This document shows positions 1-7,540 of a stretch of DNA of 64,000 bases, piece by piece. Position numbers and translations under genes: made by a program. Below the pieces are notes generated by a model. The model searched no databases and was not told where the DNA came from. It saw only the letters and a program-made list of their open reading frames with translations. The stretch is taken from contig NZ_CP028922.1 in NCBI RefSeq assembly GCF_003060825.1, positions 2,525,001-2,589,000 on the forward strand. Reading direction: 5' to 3'. Position 1 is the stretch's first letter; each line of letters opens with the position of its first letter. The DNA is from Paenibacillus sp. CAA11. Lineage in GTDB: Bacteria; Bacillota; Bacilli; Paenibacillales; Paenibacillaceae.

Positions 1-615
1 AGTCCAAATTTGTATATCGCCAAAAATAACAACGGTATAGACGATGGATACGCCCTCACGATCGATGTACTTGAACAAGCCACAGGCAAGGTGTTGAAAA
101 CGCTGGAGTATCAGCCCGTTCAATTTGTCGAGAGTGAATCGGCCCAACTGGTTGAGAACACGGCGAGCAATTATTATTTCGTGAAGCGTGCACAAGAAGG
201 CGGAAGCATTCTAGGGGTCGTGCCGCATAACGCAGCTAACCACTCTGCCGCCGTGACTTCGTATAAATACGATTCAGAAATTACCGGAATTGAAGTCGCA
301 GAAAGCTATAATACCATCGTCATTAGTTTGGCTGACGGACGGCTCGTCTTAAAAAACACTAAAACAGGTAAAGATACAGTTACCAAATACAGTTCTAAAA
401 TCAGCCGGTTCGATATTCTATATAACACGATCGCGATCGGGCTGGCAGACGGACGAATGGTTGTGAAAAATATCAAGACAGGCAAGGATGCTGCGAGCTA
501 CAAACTGGGCTCCGGAAACTTCCTTGAGACCATGCACAACGAGAGTAACAGACTGATTGTCCAAACTGGCAGCAAACTTTACCTTGTTCCACTTCCGGCA
601 GGTTTGAAATTATAA
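1..615 (+). CDS. Beta-propeller-like protein, C-terminal part (cut by window edge)
   Basis: The reading frame is open to the first base of the window (agt cca aat ttg), so this is the C-terminal ~204 residues of a longer protein; no start is visible. Two consecutive blocks share the pattern YNTIxIxLADGRxVxKNxKTGKD (about 40 residues apart), which reads as repeated four-stranded beta-propeller blades of WD40/quinoprotein type. No catalytic motif or membrane segment is seen. A strong rho-independent terminator follows directly, so it ends its transcription unit. The function is unknown; a propeller fold is inferred from the repeats only. Confidence 0.6.
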   Translation, partial: SPNLYIAKNNNGIDDGYALTIDVLEQATGKVLKTLEYQPVQFVESESAQLVENTASNYYFVKRAQEGGSILGVVPHNAANHSAAVTSYKYDSEITGIEVAESYNTIVISLADGRLVLKNTKTGKDTVTKYSSKISRFDILYNTIAIGLADGRMVVKNIKTGKDAASYKLGSGNFLETMHNESNRLIVQTGSKLYLVPLPAGLKL

Positions 616-624
616 ACTCATCAC

Positions 625-661
625 AAAACCCCGCTCTTCCATTTCGGAAAGCGGGGTTTTT
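625..661 (+). terminator. Rho-independent terminator of the propeller gene
   Basis: An 11-bp perfect stem (aaaaccccgct / agcggggtttt) with a 14-base loop and a T run starts 10 bases after the stop codon. Confidence 0.9.
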
Positions 662-717
662 GGCCTCTCATTTTATCGGGCAAGTGATTGAGCGTTACAT
701 ATAAAATCGATATCATC

Positions 718-754
718 AAAAACTGCGTATAATTTATGTTATGCGCAGTTTTTT
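718..754. terminator. Bidirectional terminator-like hairpin
   Basis: The arms AAAAACTGCG and CGCAGTTTTT are perfect complements around an AT-rich loop, with T runs on both strands. It lies between convergent genes and could stop transcription from either side. A second hairpin, CCGCTAAGCC / GGCTTAGCGG at 806-838, has no T tract and lies just downstream of the DapA-like gene. Confidence 0.65.
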
Positions 755-868
755 GCTTCATTTTCTAGCTTAAAAGGGACGATAATAACCATTTAATGGA
801 GATATCCGCTAAGCCCTTGAATGCCTTAGGCTTAGCGGCATGTTTACCTGCTTATAGCTATCGTTACA

Positions 869-1762
869 TTAGTCAACAAGCTTCAACCTTTTAAGAATCT
901 CACAGAGGTGTTGTCGAGCTGGCCCGTTCAGCGCTTGCAGCGGCAACGGCAGGCAAGGACTGTCGACCGCCTCCTGTAATTCGGCTGCAGCTGCTATTAC
1001 CCTTAGGCTGCCATATTGACGAAACAGCTCCCATAATGGATTCAGTTGTGCGGATTGCTGTAGGACATCCTCTGAATCACCCGCCTGTGCAGCACGAATG
1101 ATGCTTAGACAAGGCTCGGGAAATAAGCCTCCAAGCGCCGAGTACCATATTTCACAACCAGCATTCAAGCCTGTTGCCGCAAATGGATCGCCGCTTATAC
1201 CGATCGTCACATGTGGTGGAATCTGAGCACGCAGTTCTTCTATCCGTACCTTTGCTTCTTCAGGATCAAGCGTGACTCCCGGTATCTTGATGGAACTGAC
1301 ATTGGGAAGCTGAGCGATCCGGCCAAGTAATTCGTCACTGAATTGAAAATGAGTCGTACCCGGATTATCATAAATGCACAGTGGTATGGATAGATTACGC
1401 GTCACGGTTTCGTAAAGCGAAAAAACCTCCACGTCGGTGAGCTTCTGATACGATACCGGAGCCAAAAGCACAGCGCTTGCTCCCGCTATTTGTGCATCCT
1501 CTGCTAGCCGAAGCACAGTGTGAGTAGTCAGTGCCCCAATACCAACCATAACCGGCGTTCCTTCGGCATTCTCTACGGCAAGCTGAGTGACACGCATTCG
1601 TTCATCCCGAGAAAGATATGCGTAGCTCCCGGTTGAACCCAATGCGCCAATGGAGTCCACTCCCGCTGAGACCAAGCGTTTAACGAGTCGCACGAATGCC
1701 TTTTCATCAATACCTGTTTCGTTCAACGGTGTAAGCGGAAAAGCAGATAATCCAGAAAACAT
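869..1762 (-). CDS. DapA/NanA-family aldolase (dihydrodipicolinate synthase family)
   Basis: This is a 297-residue class I aldolase/lyase of the DHDPS/N-acetylneuraminate lyase family, whose members form a Schiff base between an active-site lysine and a 2-keto acid. Visible family motifs are GSTGSYAYLSRDER (substrate loop), the YDNPG tyrosine motif and the Schiff-base lysine in SSIKIPG. The start at 1762 (MFSGLSAFPLTPLN) is chosen because AAAGGAGTG precedes it at the right spacing; the open frame extends 26 codons upstream without such a site. It is divergent from a MocR-type regulator 228 bases away, which may control it. Substrate cannot be assigned: no lysine or sialic acid pathway genes lie alongside, so true DapA is unlikely. 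Confidence 0.85.
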   Translation of the reverse strand: MFSGLSAFPLTPLNETGIDEKAFVRLVKRLVSAGVDSIGALGSTGSYAYLSRDERMRVTQLAVENAEGTPVMVGIGALTTHTVLRLAEDAQIAGASAVLLAPVSYQKLTDVEVFSLYETVTRNLSIPLCIYDNPGTTHFQFSDELLGRIAQLPNVSSIKIPGVTLDPEEAKVRIEELRAQIPPHVTIGISGDPFAATGLNAGCEIWYSALGGLFPEPCLSIIRAAQAGDSEDVLQQSAQLNPLWELFRQYGSLRVIAAAAELQEAVDSPCLPLPLQALNGPARQHLCEILKRLKLVD

Positions 1763-1990
1763 GTTTTTCACTCCTTTTATCCATTCTTCAATTTTAATGT
1801 TTAAACTTCCCCTTGGTTCCCTCTTTACTTTTTGCTTCATGAAAGATTAGACTTATTATAAAAATCATTTGGCCCCATTAAAAGATCCAGTTTCGAGTTA
1901 TTTGATGATGCCAGGTGACACTGTCAGATAAATTAGGAACCGTCCAAGGAAGCACCGCTTCCAAAACTTTATTTAGAAAGAGGAAGTATA

Positions 1991-3424
1991 ATGTTAGCGA
2001 TAATGCCAGCTCTAGATACAGCAAAAAAGGAACCTCTCTATACCCAACTCTACCGTTATATAAAAAATGAAATTCAAGCAAATAACATTCCCACTCACAG
2101 CAAGCTGCCTTCACAAAGAAAATTAGCAAATGATTTAAATGTAAGTCGGAACACGGTAGACGCTGCTTACCAGCAGCTGATTGCCGAAGGTTATCTTCGA
2201 AGTGAGGCAAGAAAGGGATTATTTGTTGTCGATATAAGAAGCGAACTCCTTCTTGCAGGCTCCTCCTCTAACACAGAAATGAAGAGAAACACCCGTCAAG
2301 AGAAAGAGTGTCAAGGATCCACGTCAACAGCTGATGAGTATAATTTCAAGTATGGGAATATAGATTTAATCCATTTTCCATATAAGTTATGGCGTCAAAT
2401 GACGATAAAAAGCCTAGCTTCAGGGCAAGATAGCCTACTATTGTATGGGGAACCGCAAGGAGAAATTGAACTTCGAAATCACATTGCAAGATACTTGTAT
2501 CAATCTAGAGGAGTTGAATGCTCAGCTGAGCAAATCGTCATTGGAGCAGGAACACAATATCTGTTAAGTCTAATATGTAAATTGATTGGCAGGGATTTCG
2601 TTTATGGCATGGAAGAACCGGGGTATGATCGTGTACGGCTTATATTAAAAGACTATGTGAGAAGAGTTGAGCCCATCCATCTTGATGAGCATGGCATTGA
2701 TGTAGCTAAGTTAACCCTTAGCGAAGCAAAGATCGTCTATGTTACTCCTTCTCATCAATTTCCATCTGGAATTGTAATGCCCGTTTCTCGGCGTTTGGAA
2801 TTAATCGAATGGGCACAGACAACGGGAGGATATATCATTGAGGATGATTACGACAGTGAATTCAGATATGAAGGAAAGCCTATCCCATCACTACAAAGCC
2901 TTGATCGGCATGGAAACGTTATATATATAGGGACGTTCTCCAAATCTCTTATCCCCTCTCTCTGTTTGGGCTACATGGTGCTTCCAAATAAGCTGTTAGT
3001 AAAGTATATAGAAAAGTTTGGTCGATATAAACAGACGACTTCCCGACTACATCAACATACGCTAAAGCTCTTTATCGAAAACGGAAAATGGCTAAAGCAT
3101 CTAAATAAAGTAAGAAATATTTATAGAAAAAGGCACCAGGCTTTACTTCAAGCGATTCAAATAAATATGAAAGATCGTGTCCGTATTTTGGGTTCAGATT
3201 CTGGTCTACACCTTCTTTTAGAACCAAGGAATAATATGTCAGAGGCAGAGCTTATCCGTGTCGCCAAGGAAAAAGGGGTTATAGTCTACCCCGTATCTCC
3301 ATTTTATGAGTGTTCGGCTCCTTCTCAGTATCCCCAAATTCTTCTTGGATTTGCCGGTTTAGATGAGAACAAGATTCACGAGGGTATCCATTTACTTTCT
3401 GAAGCCTGGTATAACGAAAACTAG
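1991..3424 (+). CDS. MocR/GntR-family transcriptional regulator with aminotransferase domain
   Basis: The 477-residue protein has an N-terminal GntR winged helix (about residues 15-80; LPSQRKLANDLNVSRNTVDAAYQQL is the DNA-reading helix region) fused to a fold-type I aminotransferase-like domain. That domain keeps the DDYDSEFRYEG motif and the PLP lysine segment GTFSKSLIPS. In this family (PdxR, GabR, TauR) PLP or its adduct is the effector. An AGGAAG site lies 6 bases before the ATG. It is transcribed divergently from the DapA-like gene, so the intergenic region at 1763-1990 probably carries its operators. The regulated metabolite is unknown. Confidence 0.9.
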   Translation: MLAIMPALDTAKKEPLYTQLYRYIKNEIQANNIPTHSKLPSQRKLANDLNVSRNTVDAAYQQLIAEGYLRSEARKGLFVVDIRSELLLAGSSSNTEMKRNTRQEKECQGSTSTADEYNFKYGNIDLIHFPYKLWRQMTIKSLASGQDSLLLYGEPQGEIELRNHIARYLYQSRGVECSAEQIVIGAGTQYLLSLICKLIGRDFVYGMEEPGYDRVRLILKDYVRRVEPIHLDEHGIDVAKLTLSEAKIVYVTPSHQFPSGIVMPVSRRLELIEWAQTTGGYIIEDDYDSEFRYEGKPIPSLQSLDRHGNVIYIGTFSKSLIPSLCLGYMVLPNKLLVKYIEKFGRYKQTTSRLHQHTLKLFIENGKWLKHLNKVRNIYRKRHQALLQAIQINMKDRVRILGSDSGLHLLLEPRNNMSEAELIRVAKEKGVIVYPVSPFYECSAPSQYPQILLGFAGLDENKIHEGIHLLSEAWYNEN

Positions 3425-3466
3425 AATGTTGAATTGCGGGTTGGACCTTCAAAACCAATCCAAAAA

Positions 3467-3495
3467 AAAGAACTTCCCCCGTAGAGGAAGTTCTT
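3467..3495. terminator. Bidirectional terminator between mocR-type gene and yidC2
   Basis: The stem AAAGAACTTCC / GGAAGTTCTTT has a short loop. It is flanked by A-rich DNA on the left (T run for the minus strand) and ends in TTT on the right. It separates two convergent genes. Confidence 0.85.
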
Positions 3496-3515
3496 TAGCT
3501 GAAAAAAAGATATGG

Positions 3516-4346
3516 TTATGCTTTAGCAATCTTGTCCTGAGTCGCCCGGTCTTGAGGTTCAACGGGTTCCACCGGATAGAGCTTGCGGAACAACAAATTC
3601 TGAAGCAGCAGGAAGGTTCCGCCCACCATCCAATAAAGAGGCAGCGCCGCTGGTGTATTGAATGAGAATACCAGCATCATGATAGGTGAGATATATCCCA
3701 TTAACGCTAACTGCTTCTGCTGCTCAGCAGGCATATTCTTCTGGGACAACTTAGTCTGAAGCAGGTAAATGACTGCAACGATTATCGCCAACATATGATC
3801 CGGTTTGCCTAATTGAAACCAGAGAAAAGAATGAGATGACAATTCTGGGGTTAGGCGAATAGCCGTATACATTCCTGATAAAATAGGCAGCTGTATTAAC
3901 ACCGGTAAGCATCCGATATTTAGCGGGTTGAACTGGTGTTTTTTATATACAGCCATCGTCTCTTCCTGCAGCTTAAGCTGCGCGTCACGGTCCTTCTTCC
4001 CTGCATATTTCTCCTTAATCCGGTCCAGATCAGGCTTCATCAAATTCATCGTTCTTCGCATCTTCTGCTGGTTCCGGGCTTGCTTCATCATCAAAGGCAT
4101 CAGGGCAATCCGTACCATCAGAGTGATTACCATAATAGCAAGCCCGTAGCTTCCGCCAAACCAATCCGCAAGATGCCGGACTAGATAGGACAGCGGAAAT
4201 ACTACATAATGATTGAAGAAACCAGGTGTATTTGAATCAATGACCTTCGTATTTGTGCCGCATGCCGACAGCAGAAGAACCAGCATTATGACACCGATAA
4301 GTCCAATAATCCGTCCCTTGGAAGTGAATCCTTTATTTGATCCCAT
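3516..4346 (-). CDS. yidC2: Membrane protein insertase YidC2 / Oxa1 family (lipoprotein type)
   Basis: This 276-residue insertase of the YidC/Oxa1/SpoIIIJ family inserts membrane proteins with or without Sec. It has an N-terminal signal with lipobox LLLSACG (Cys29), then hydrophobic segments around 66-88, 140-160, 184-200 and 215-250. The family-typical arginine of the hydrophilic groove is in TLMVRIALMP (Arg79), and the C-terminal tail is charged. The start is fixed by AGAGGAGGA 5 bases before ATG 4346. That Shine-Dalgarno is paired in a 12-bp hairpin, and the gene overlaps by 61 bases an upstream small ORF that resembles a translational sensor. Its expression is probably tuned by the state of membrane insertion, as for B. 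subtilis yidC2 under MifM. Confidence 0.93.
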   Translation of the reverse strand: MGSNKGFTSKGRIIGLIGVIMLVLLLSACGTNTKVIDSNTPGFFNHYVVFPLSYLVRHLADWFGGSYGLAIMVITLMVRIALMPLMMKQARNQQKMRRTMNLMKPDLDRIKEKYAGKKDRDAQLKLQEETMAVYKKHQFNPLNIGCLPVLIQLPILSGMYTAIRLTPELSSHSFLWFQLGKPDHMLAIIVAVIYLLQTKLSQKNMPAEQQKQLALMGYISPIMMLVFSFNTPAALPLYWMVGGTFLLLQNLLFRKLYPVEPVEPQDRATQDKIAKA

Positions 4347-4636
4347 GTAAATCCTCCTCTTGATTGTAGGTATAACTTCAACGAGGAGGAAGTACAGTCC
4401 GTATTGACATCTTCGTCAGGTGATTCTTTCCTTCGAATCATCCTTGACAGCCGGACCGGGCTCTCACACCGAATTATAACTACAATTGGCTGAGGATAAT
4501 CACTGTTCCAAAGACGCCCGCTTTCGATCCTGCATTCCTGTAGCCCACAATACAAATGGGCTATATAAGCATAGCTTACCGTACAGATCAAACCAATGGA
4601 GAATAAATAAGGAAGCATGTCGCTTAATTCAAACAA
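4286..4636 (-). CDS. MifM-like small membrane leader peptide upstream of yidC2 (candidate arrest peptide)
   Basis: This 116-residue ORF starts at TTG 4636, 8 bases after a consensus AAGGGAGG; a GTG at 4645 is in frame but overlaps that site. It encodes an N-terminal hydrophobic span (LPYLFSIGLICTVSYAYIAHLY), a soluble linker, then RLSRMIRRKESPDEDVNTD. I recall B. subtilis MifM as an N-terminal membrane span followed by an arrest stretch with an R-I-T-T-x-I-R-K core and an S-P...D-E-E-D stall zone, so the spacing and chemistry match. The DED codons (4417-4409) lie ~20 bases before a hairpin that hides the yidC2 ribosome site; a ribosome stopped there would open it. A promoter sits just upstream. 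The ORF runs 61 bases into yidC2 in another frame. Arrest function is inferred. Confidence 0.7.
   Translation of the reverse strand: MFELSDMLPYLFSIGLICTVSYAYIAHLYCGLQECRIESGRLWNSDYPQPIVVIIRCESPVRLSRMIRRKESPDEDVNTDCTSSSLKLYLQSRGGFTWDQIKDSLPRDGLLDLSVS
4352..4390 (-). promoter_or_regulatory. Hairpin sequestering the yidC2 Shine-Dalgarno
   Basis: On the minus strand TCCTCCTC-G-TTGA (4390-4378) is complementary to TCAAGAGGAGGA (4363-4352), giving 12 pairs with one bulged G and a 14-base loop. The 3' arm contains the whole yidC2 ribosome site AGAGGAGGA; the 5' arm is coding sequence of the leader ORF. Ribosomes pausing on the leader near codons 77-81 would reach the 5' arm and free the site. Confidence 0.8.
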
Positions 4637-4669
4637 AGGACTCACCTCCCTTCTAGATACTTAATCGTT

Positions 4670-4699
4670 ATTATATCAAATAACTATTCCTTGTTACAA
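4670..4699 (-). promoter_or_regulatory. Sigma-A-type promoter of the leader-yidC2 unit
   Basis: TTGTAA (4699-4694), an 18-base spacer and a perfect TATAAT (4675-4670) lie 34 bases upstream of the leader start, leaving a short 5' untranslated region. Confidence 0.65.
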
Positions 4700-4975
4700 A
4701 AAGAGCTATATACAGATAATCGTACTCTATGTGTCTGCAAATGATTCTAATAATACGAAGTTATACAAGGGTACCGTTTGGATATGCAAATTTCACCTCT
4801 CTCTTTAAAAGTCGATCTAATAGTTTACATAACTTTTATTCCGTAAACTATTGATGTCCTTTTAACACTTAGGTACGTATATTGTTTGGATTTGTAGATG
4901 TGATGATATATAGGAATATTATTTCTTTTGTGAATTTTTCATATGATGAATTAAGATAAAATATATCCTTATTGC
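4700..4975. other. AT-rich gene-poor stretch with repeat copy A
   Basis: No credible gene is seen. It holds the first copy of an imperfect direct repeat (4821-4948). On the minus strand a GAGAGGTGAAAT-TTG start could begin a 20-codon ORF near 4800, probably a relic. Codon-like structure is absent and the base composition is clearly more AT-rich than the neighbours. Confidence 0.5.
4821..4948. repeat. Imperfect direct repeat copy A with operator-like palindrome
   Basis: It begins with the palindrome TAGTTTAC-N14-GTAAACTA (4821-4850), passes a GTATATTGTTTGGAT stretch and ends with TGAATTTTTCATATGATG (4931-4948). The same order of elements, with the same N14 spacing and an identical 18-base end, recurs at 5630-5750 on the other side of a broken glycosyltransferase gene. 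Confidence 0.65.
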
Positions 4976-5520
4976 CTATCAAGCTTGAAAATCGCCAATT
5001 TCAACACATGTCTTTCGAATTGACGCATCTTTGAACACACGCTCCGCGGCTCTTTAAGATCTTTAGCGGTTAAGCTTCTGGATTCAGGTGGATACCTGCA
5101 CCGATTTCATCCACACACCGCGCAACAATAGGCTGGTCGGCGCTTTGAGGAAGTACAATCAGCGGCACACCATAATAAAGGCTTTCGCTGGTACTATTCA
5201 TGTCTCCATGTGTGATAAACAACTTGGCCTTCTGCAGTACTTCGAGTTGCGGCACGTAATTGCGGACAATAAAATTCGCAGGAATATCTTCGAAATCCGC
5301 AATCTCCGGGTATGTCTGTCAACAGATAGAATGACGGTGCATTCCGTTTCAGCGAACGCCGTAAAGCATAGCCTGTAAAAATCCAATGCTTGATTGAATA
5401 CCGTGCCTTGACTCGACGCGATCACGAAACTGATCCATTTTAAAGTAAACCACCTCGCCCTCAGCTGATTTTTCACGTAGGCCCATAATCCCATTTAAGA
5501 TCGTGTATAGCAACTGTTTG
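4976..5520 (-). pseudogene. Decayed MGT-family (macrolide/UDP-glycosyl) glycosyltransferase
   Basis: Three frames together give an MGT-like protein. An N-terminal scrap EGEVVYFKMDQFRDRVES runs abruptly into GTVFNQALDFYRLCFTAF, a domain normally ~200 residues later, implying an internal deletion. Around 5310 the frame shifts into FEDIPANFIVRNYVPQLEVL, followed by LFITHGDMNSTSESLYYG (family GGMNSTSEALYYG) and ADQPIVARCVDEIGAG. At ~5070 it shifts again into LTAKDLKEPRSVF and ends in a stop near 4976. At least two frameshifts and a deletion make it non-functional. Intact members transfer sugars to macrolides or flavonoids. It is flanked by two similar repeats, suggesting a duplicated regulatory region or a horizontally gained unit now decaying. 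Confidence 0.85.
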
Positions 5521-5907
5521 CCAATTCCATGCTTTTGTGAAAAGTGATTATACTCTGACTTTATATAGTATCGGTTCTGACCAATCCGAATGTAAAGTTA
5601 TCAAGTAGCATAGACAACACCTCTTCCGGAAGTTTACATAATTTTATTACTTTAAACTTACTTCTTTATACCTCTAGATTCGTGTATAGTTTGGATATGC
5701 ATTACGTATCTAGATATAATTTATTTCTATTATGAATTTTTCATATGATGGCTTTTGAGAACATTGTAGCGTTCTTCTTTATATCATATGAATTCTTTTG
5801 AAATTTGTTTACATAATTAAATTATTGTTACTATAAAATACAATCCCTTCATCCGTATAGCGGGTGACTTTATGTTTCGCGCGTTTACGCGCTCAACTGA
5901 CTAAAGC
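5521..5907. other. Gene-free AT-rich stretch with repeat copy B
   Basis: No intact gene. It contains the second repeat copy (5630-5750) and a third, weak TTGTTTAC motif at 5805. On the minus strand a GAAGAGGTG ribosome site precedes ATG near 5612, opening a 16-codon ORF that hits a stop. This is plausibly the ruined start of the adjacent glycosyltransferase. Confidence 0.45.
5630..5750. repeat. Imperfect direct repeat copy B with operator-like palindrome
   Basis: AAGTTTAC-N14-TTAAACTT (5630-5659) has the same arm length and spacing as copy A. It is followed by GTATAGTTTGGAT and the identical end TGAATTTTTCATATGATG (5733-5750). The conserved palindrome with diverged surroundings suggests a regulator binding site. 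Confidence 0.65.
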
Positions 5908-5909
5908 CT

Positions 5910-5940
5910 AAAAAAAGCATGGCCTTTAACAGACCATGCT
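5910..5940 (-). terminator. Terminator of the aldo/keto reductase gene
   Basis: On the minus strand AGCATGG / CCATGCT forms a stem with an 11-base loop followed by a run of T (A run at 5910-5915 on the plus strand), 17 bases past the stop. Confidence 0.85.
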
Positions 5941-5956
5941 CATTGAACAAATTTAT

Positions 5957-6850
5957 CTAAGTAAGCCCAATCCAATCCGACTTAGCTATCTCATGCCACC
6001 GCTGTCTTATTGCACGGTATTCTTCAGCTGACAACAGACCTTTCTCCAATAGAGCTGCATTTTGACGCCAGCGATCCGGATTCTGTGTGCCTACGATAGC
6101 GGTATCCACACCTGGAACAGTCAAGGTAAATCTTAAAGCTTGGCTTACAGAAACAGATACATCATCCCGCAAAAACTCATACTCCAGCTCCTGTAGCCTT
6201 TTCCAGTACGAATATGCATAGTCATTTCGATCTACATTCTCCTTGGTCCAAGCTACATTTGCTACAGGTCTTTTGGCGATAATGCCCATCCCCTTCTTCT
6301 TAGCCTCAGGAATCGTCAGCTCCACCGCTTCTTGATCTGCTATGTTTAGCGAAGTTTCAAAGCTGTCGAACACACCTGTAGCAATCGCATATACGGCCGC
6401 CGTGCTATCACCGCTGTAACCGATAAATCGGGTTTTGCCCTTCTCCTTCGCCCGCTGCAGCACTCCAATTACATCCCCCTGCCGGAGGATTTCCTCAGAA
6501 CAGCTATGCAGGTGGATAACATCCACATAGTCTGTTTGCAGTCTTTGCAGGCTTCGGTCAATGGTCTTCTCCAGCAGCTTCGGCTCCCAATCATCCAGTT
6601 CCATGCCTGAGGCATGTCCGCATTTGGTAAAGAGATAGTAATCTTGCCGGCGATGAGCAAGAACCCGGCCGATCAGTTCTTCACTCTCTCCATAACATTC
6701 CGCCGTATCAATAACGTTAAGACCTGCATCCAATGCCGAGCCCAGCAGTTTATCCACTGCTAAAGCATCTGTTCCGCGCCCGATCTCAGCCCCACCGAAC
6801 CCCAGCATACTTACCTTCATTCCTGTACGCCCAAATTCCCGCTGTTCCAT
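5957..6850 (-). CDS. Aldo/keto reductase
   Basis: This 297-residue NAD(P)H-dependent oxidoreductase has the AKR (beta/alpha)8 barrel. Motifs include the opening REFGRTGMKVSMLGFGG, the catalytic aspartate and tyrosine in IDTAECYGESEELIG (Asp48, Tyr53), the catalytic lysine in FTKCGH (Lys76), a histidine in DVIHLHS (113-115), and a cofactor-binding GTQNPDRWRQN near the C-terminus. The start at 6850 is set by AGGAGG 8 bases upstream; the longer open frame lacks a site. It is monocistronic with its own terminator. Substrate is unknown. Confidence 0.9.
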   Translation of the reverse strand: MEQREFGRTGMKVSMLGFGGAEIGRGTDALAVDKLLGSALDAGLNVIDTAECYGESEELIGRVLAHRRQDYYLFTKCGHASGMELDDWEPKLLEKTIDRSLQRLQTDYVDVIHLHSCSEEILRQGDVIGVLQRAKEKGKTRFIGYSGDSTAAVYAIATGVFDSFETSLNIADQEAVELTIPEAKKKGMGIIAKRPVANVAWTKENVDRNDYAYSYWKRLQELEYEFLRDDVSVSVSQALRFTLTVPGVDTAIVGTQNPDRWRQNAALLEKGLLSAEEYRAIRQRWHEIAKSDWIGLT

Positions 6851-6963
6851 TCTTTCAGCCTCCTGTCCAGGTGATTGTTGGTTCATGCATGTAAAAGAGC
6901 AGCTTTCTATGAACGCCAACTATTCTACTATAATTTGGGACGGCATGAAAGCGATCACACACT

Positions 6964-7455
6964 CTATCCTTCGGACCTGAACAACTGAATGATATTGCCG
7001 TTCTCTTCTCTTGTCTTTTCTACATACCCTTCAGGGGCAAATTCTTCGATTGTCTTTCTCCAGAACGCTTGGGCAGGGATATTTTTGGGGATTTGCTGTA
7101 CTATCCACCTTCCTTCATATTTCCGGAACAGCTCATGTGCTGCAGCCTTTCCTACTCCCGATCTGCGAAACTTGCGAAGCACAAAAAATTCTGTGACATA
7201 ATAGTCGCCATCCGGGTGACCGTTCAAGGCTTCTATTAACGCAAATCCAGCAAGCTCTCCTTTACATTTTATGAAATAGGCGTGCTTAAGCTGAGGCTCC
7301 TGACCCCAGAAGGCGTCAAGCGGATAGTTCGCAAACCTTCCATCATATTCAACACGGAGGTCTAAGTAATCCGTAAAATCATAGATGTAGAACTGCAATA
7401 AATTCTCAAGCACTTTGCGCTCAGATTCCTGTACCGGTTCTAGCCACTTCGTCAT
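6964..7455 (-). CDS. GNAT-family N-acetyltransferase
   Basis: The 163-residue protein has a single GNAT fold. The acetyl-CoA pyrophosphate loop is FFVLRKFRRSGVGKAAAHELF (R/Q-x-x-G-x-G/A type), followed by VQQIPKNIPAQAFWRKTI and a C-terminal strand ending in QLFRSEG. AAGGAG 6 bases before ATG 7455 defines the start. It lies 113 bases upstream of the aldo/keto reductase on the same strand and is divergent from the recombinase gene. The acyl acceptor cannot be predicted. Confidence 0.85.
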   Translation of the reverse strand: MTKWLEPVQESERKVLENLLQFYIYDFTDYLDLRVEYDGRFANYPLDAFWGQEPQLKHAYFIKCKGELAGFALIEALNGHPDGDYYVTEFFVLRKFRRSGVGKAAAHELFRKYEGRWIVQQIPKNIPAQAFWRKTIEEFAPEGYVEKTREENGNIIQLFRSEG

Positions 7456-7540
7456 GTTATTCTCCTTCCATCCGTTCAAAGGTTCATTTGCTATGATACA
7501 ATAAGAGATATTGCAGAAGTCATAGGGAGTGGAATCTCAC

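Noticed and set aside
1878-2210. 110-codon minus-strand ORF over the start of the MocR gene
   Set aside because: It lies opposite a clear GntR domain and has no ribosome site.
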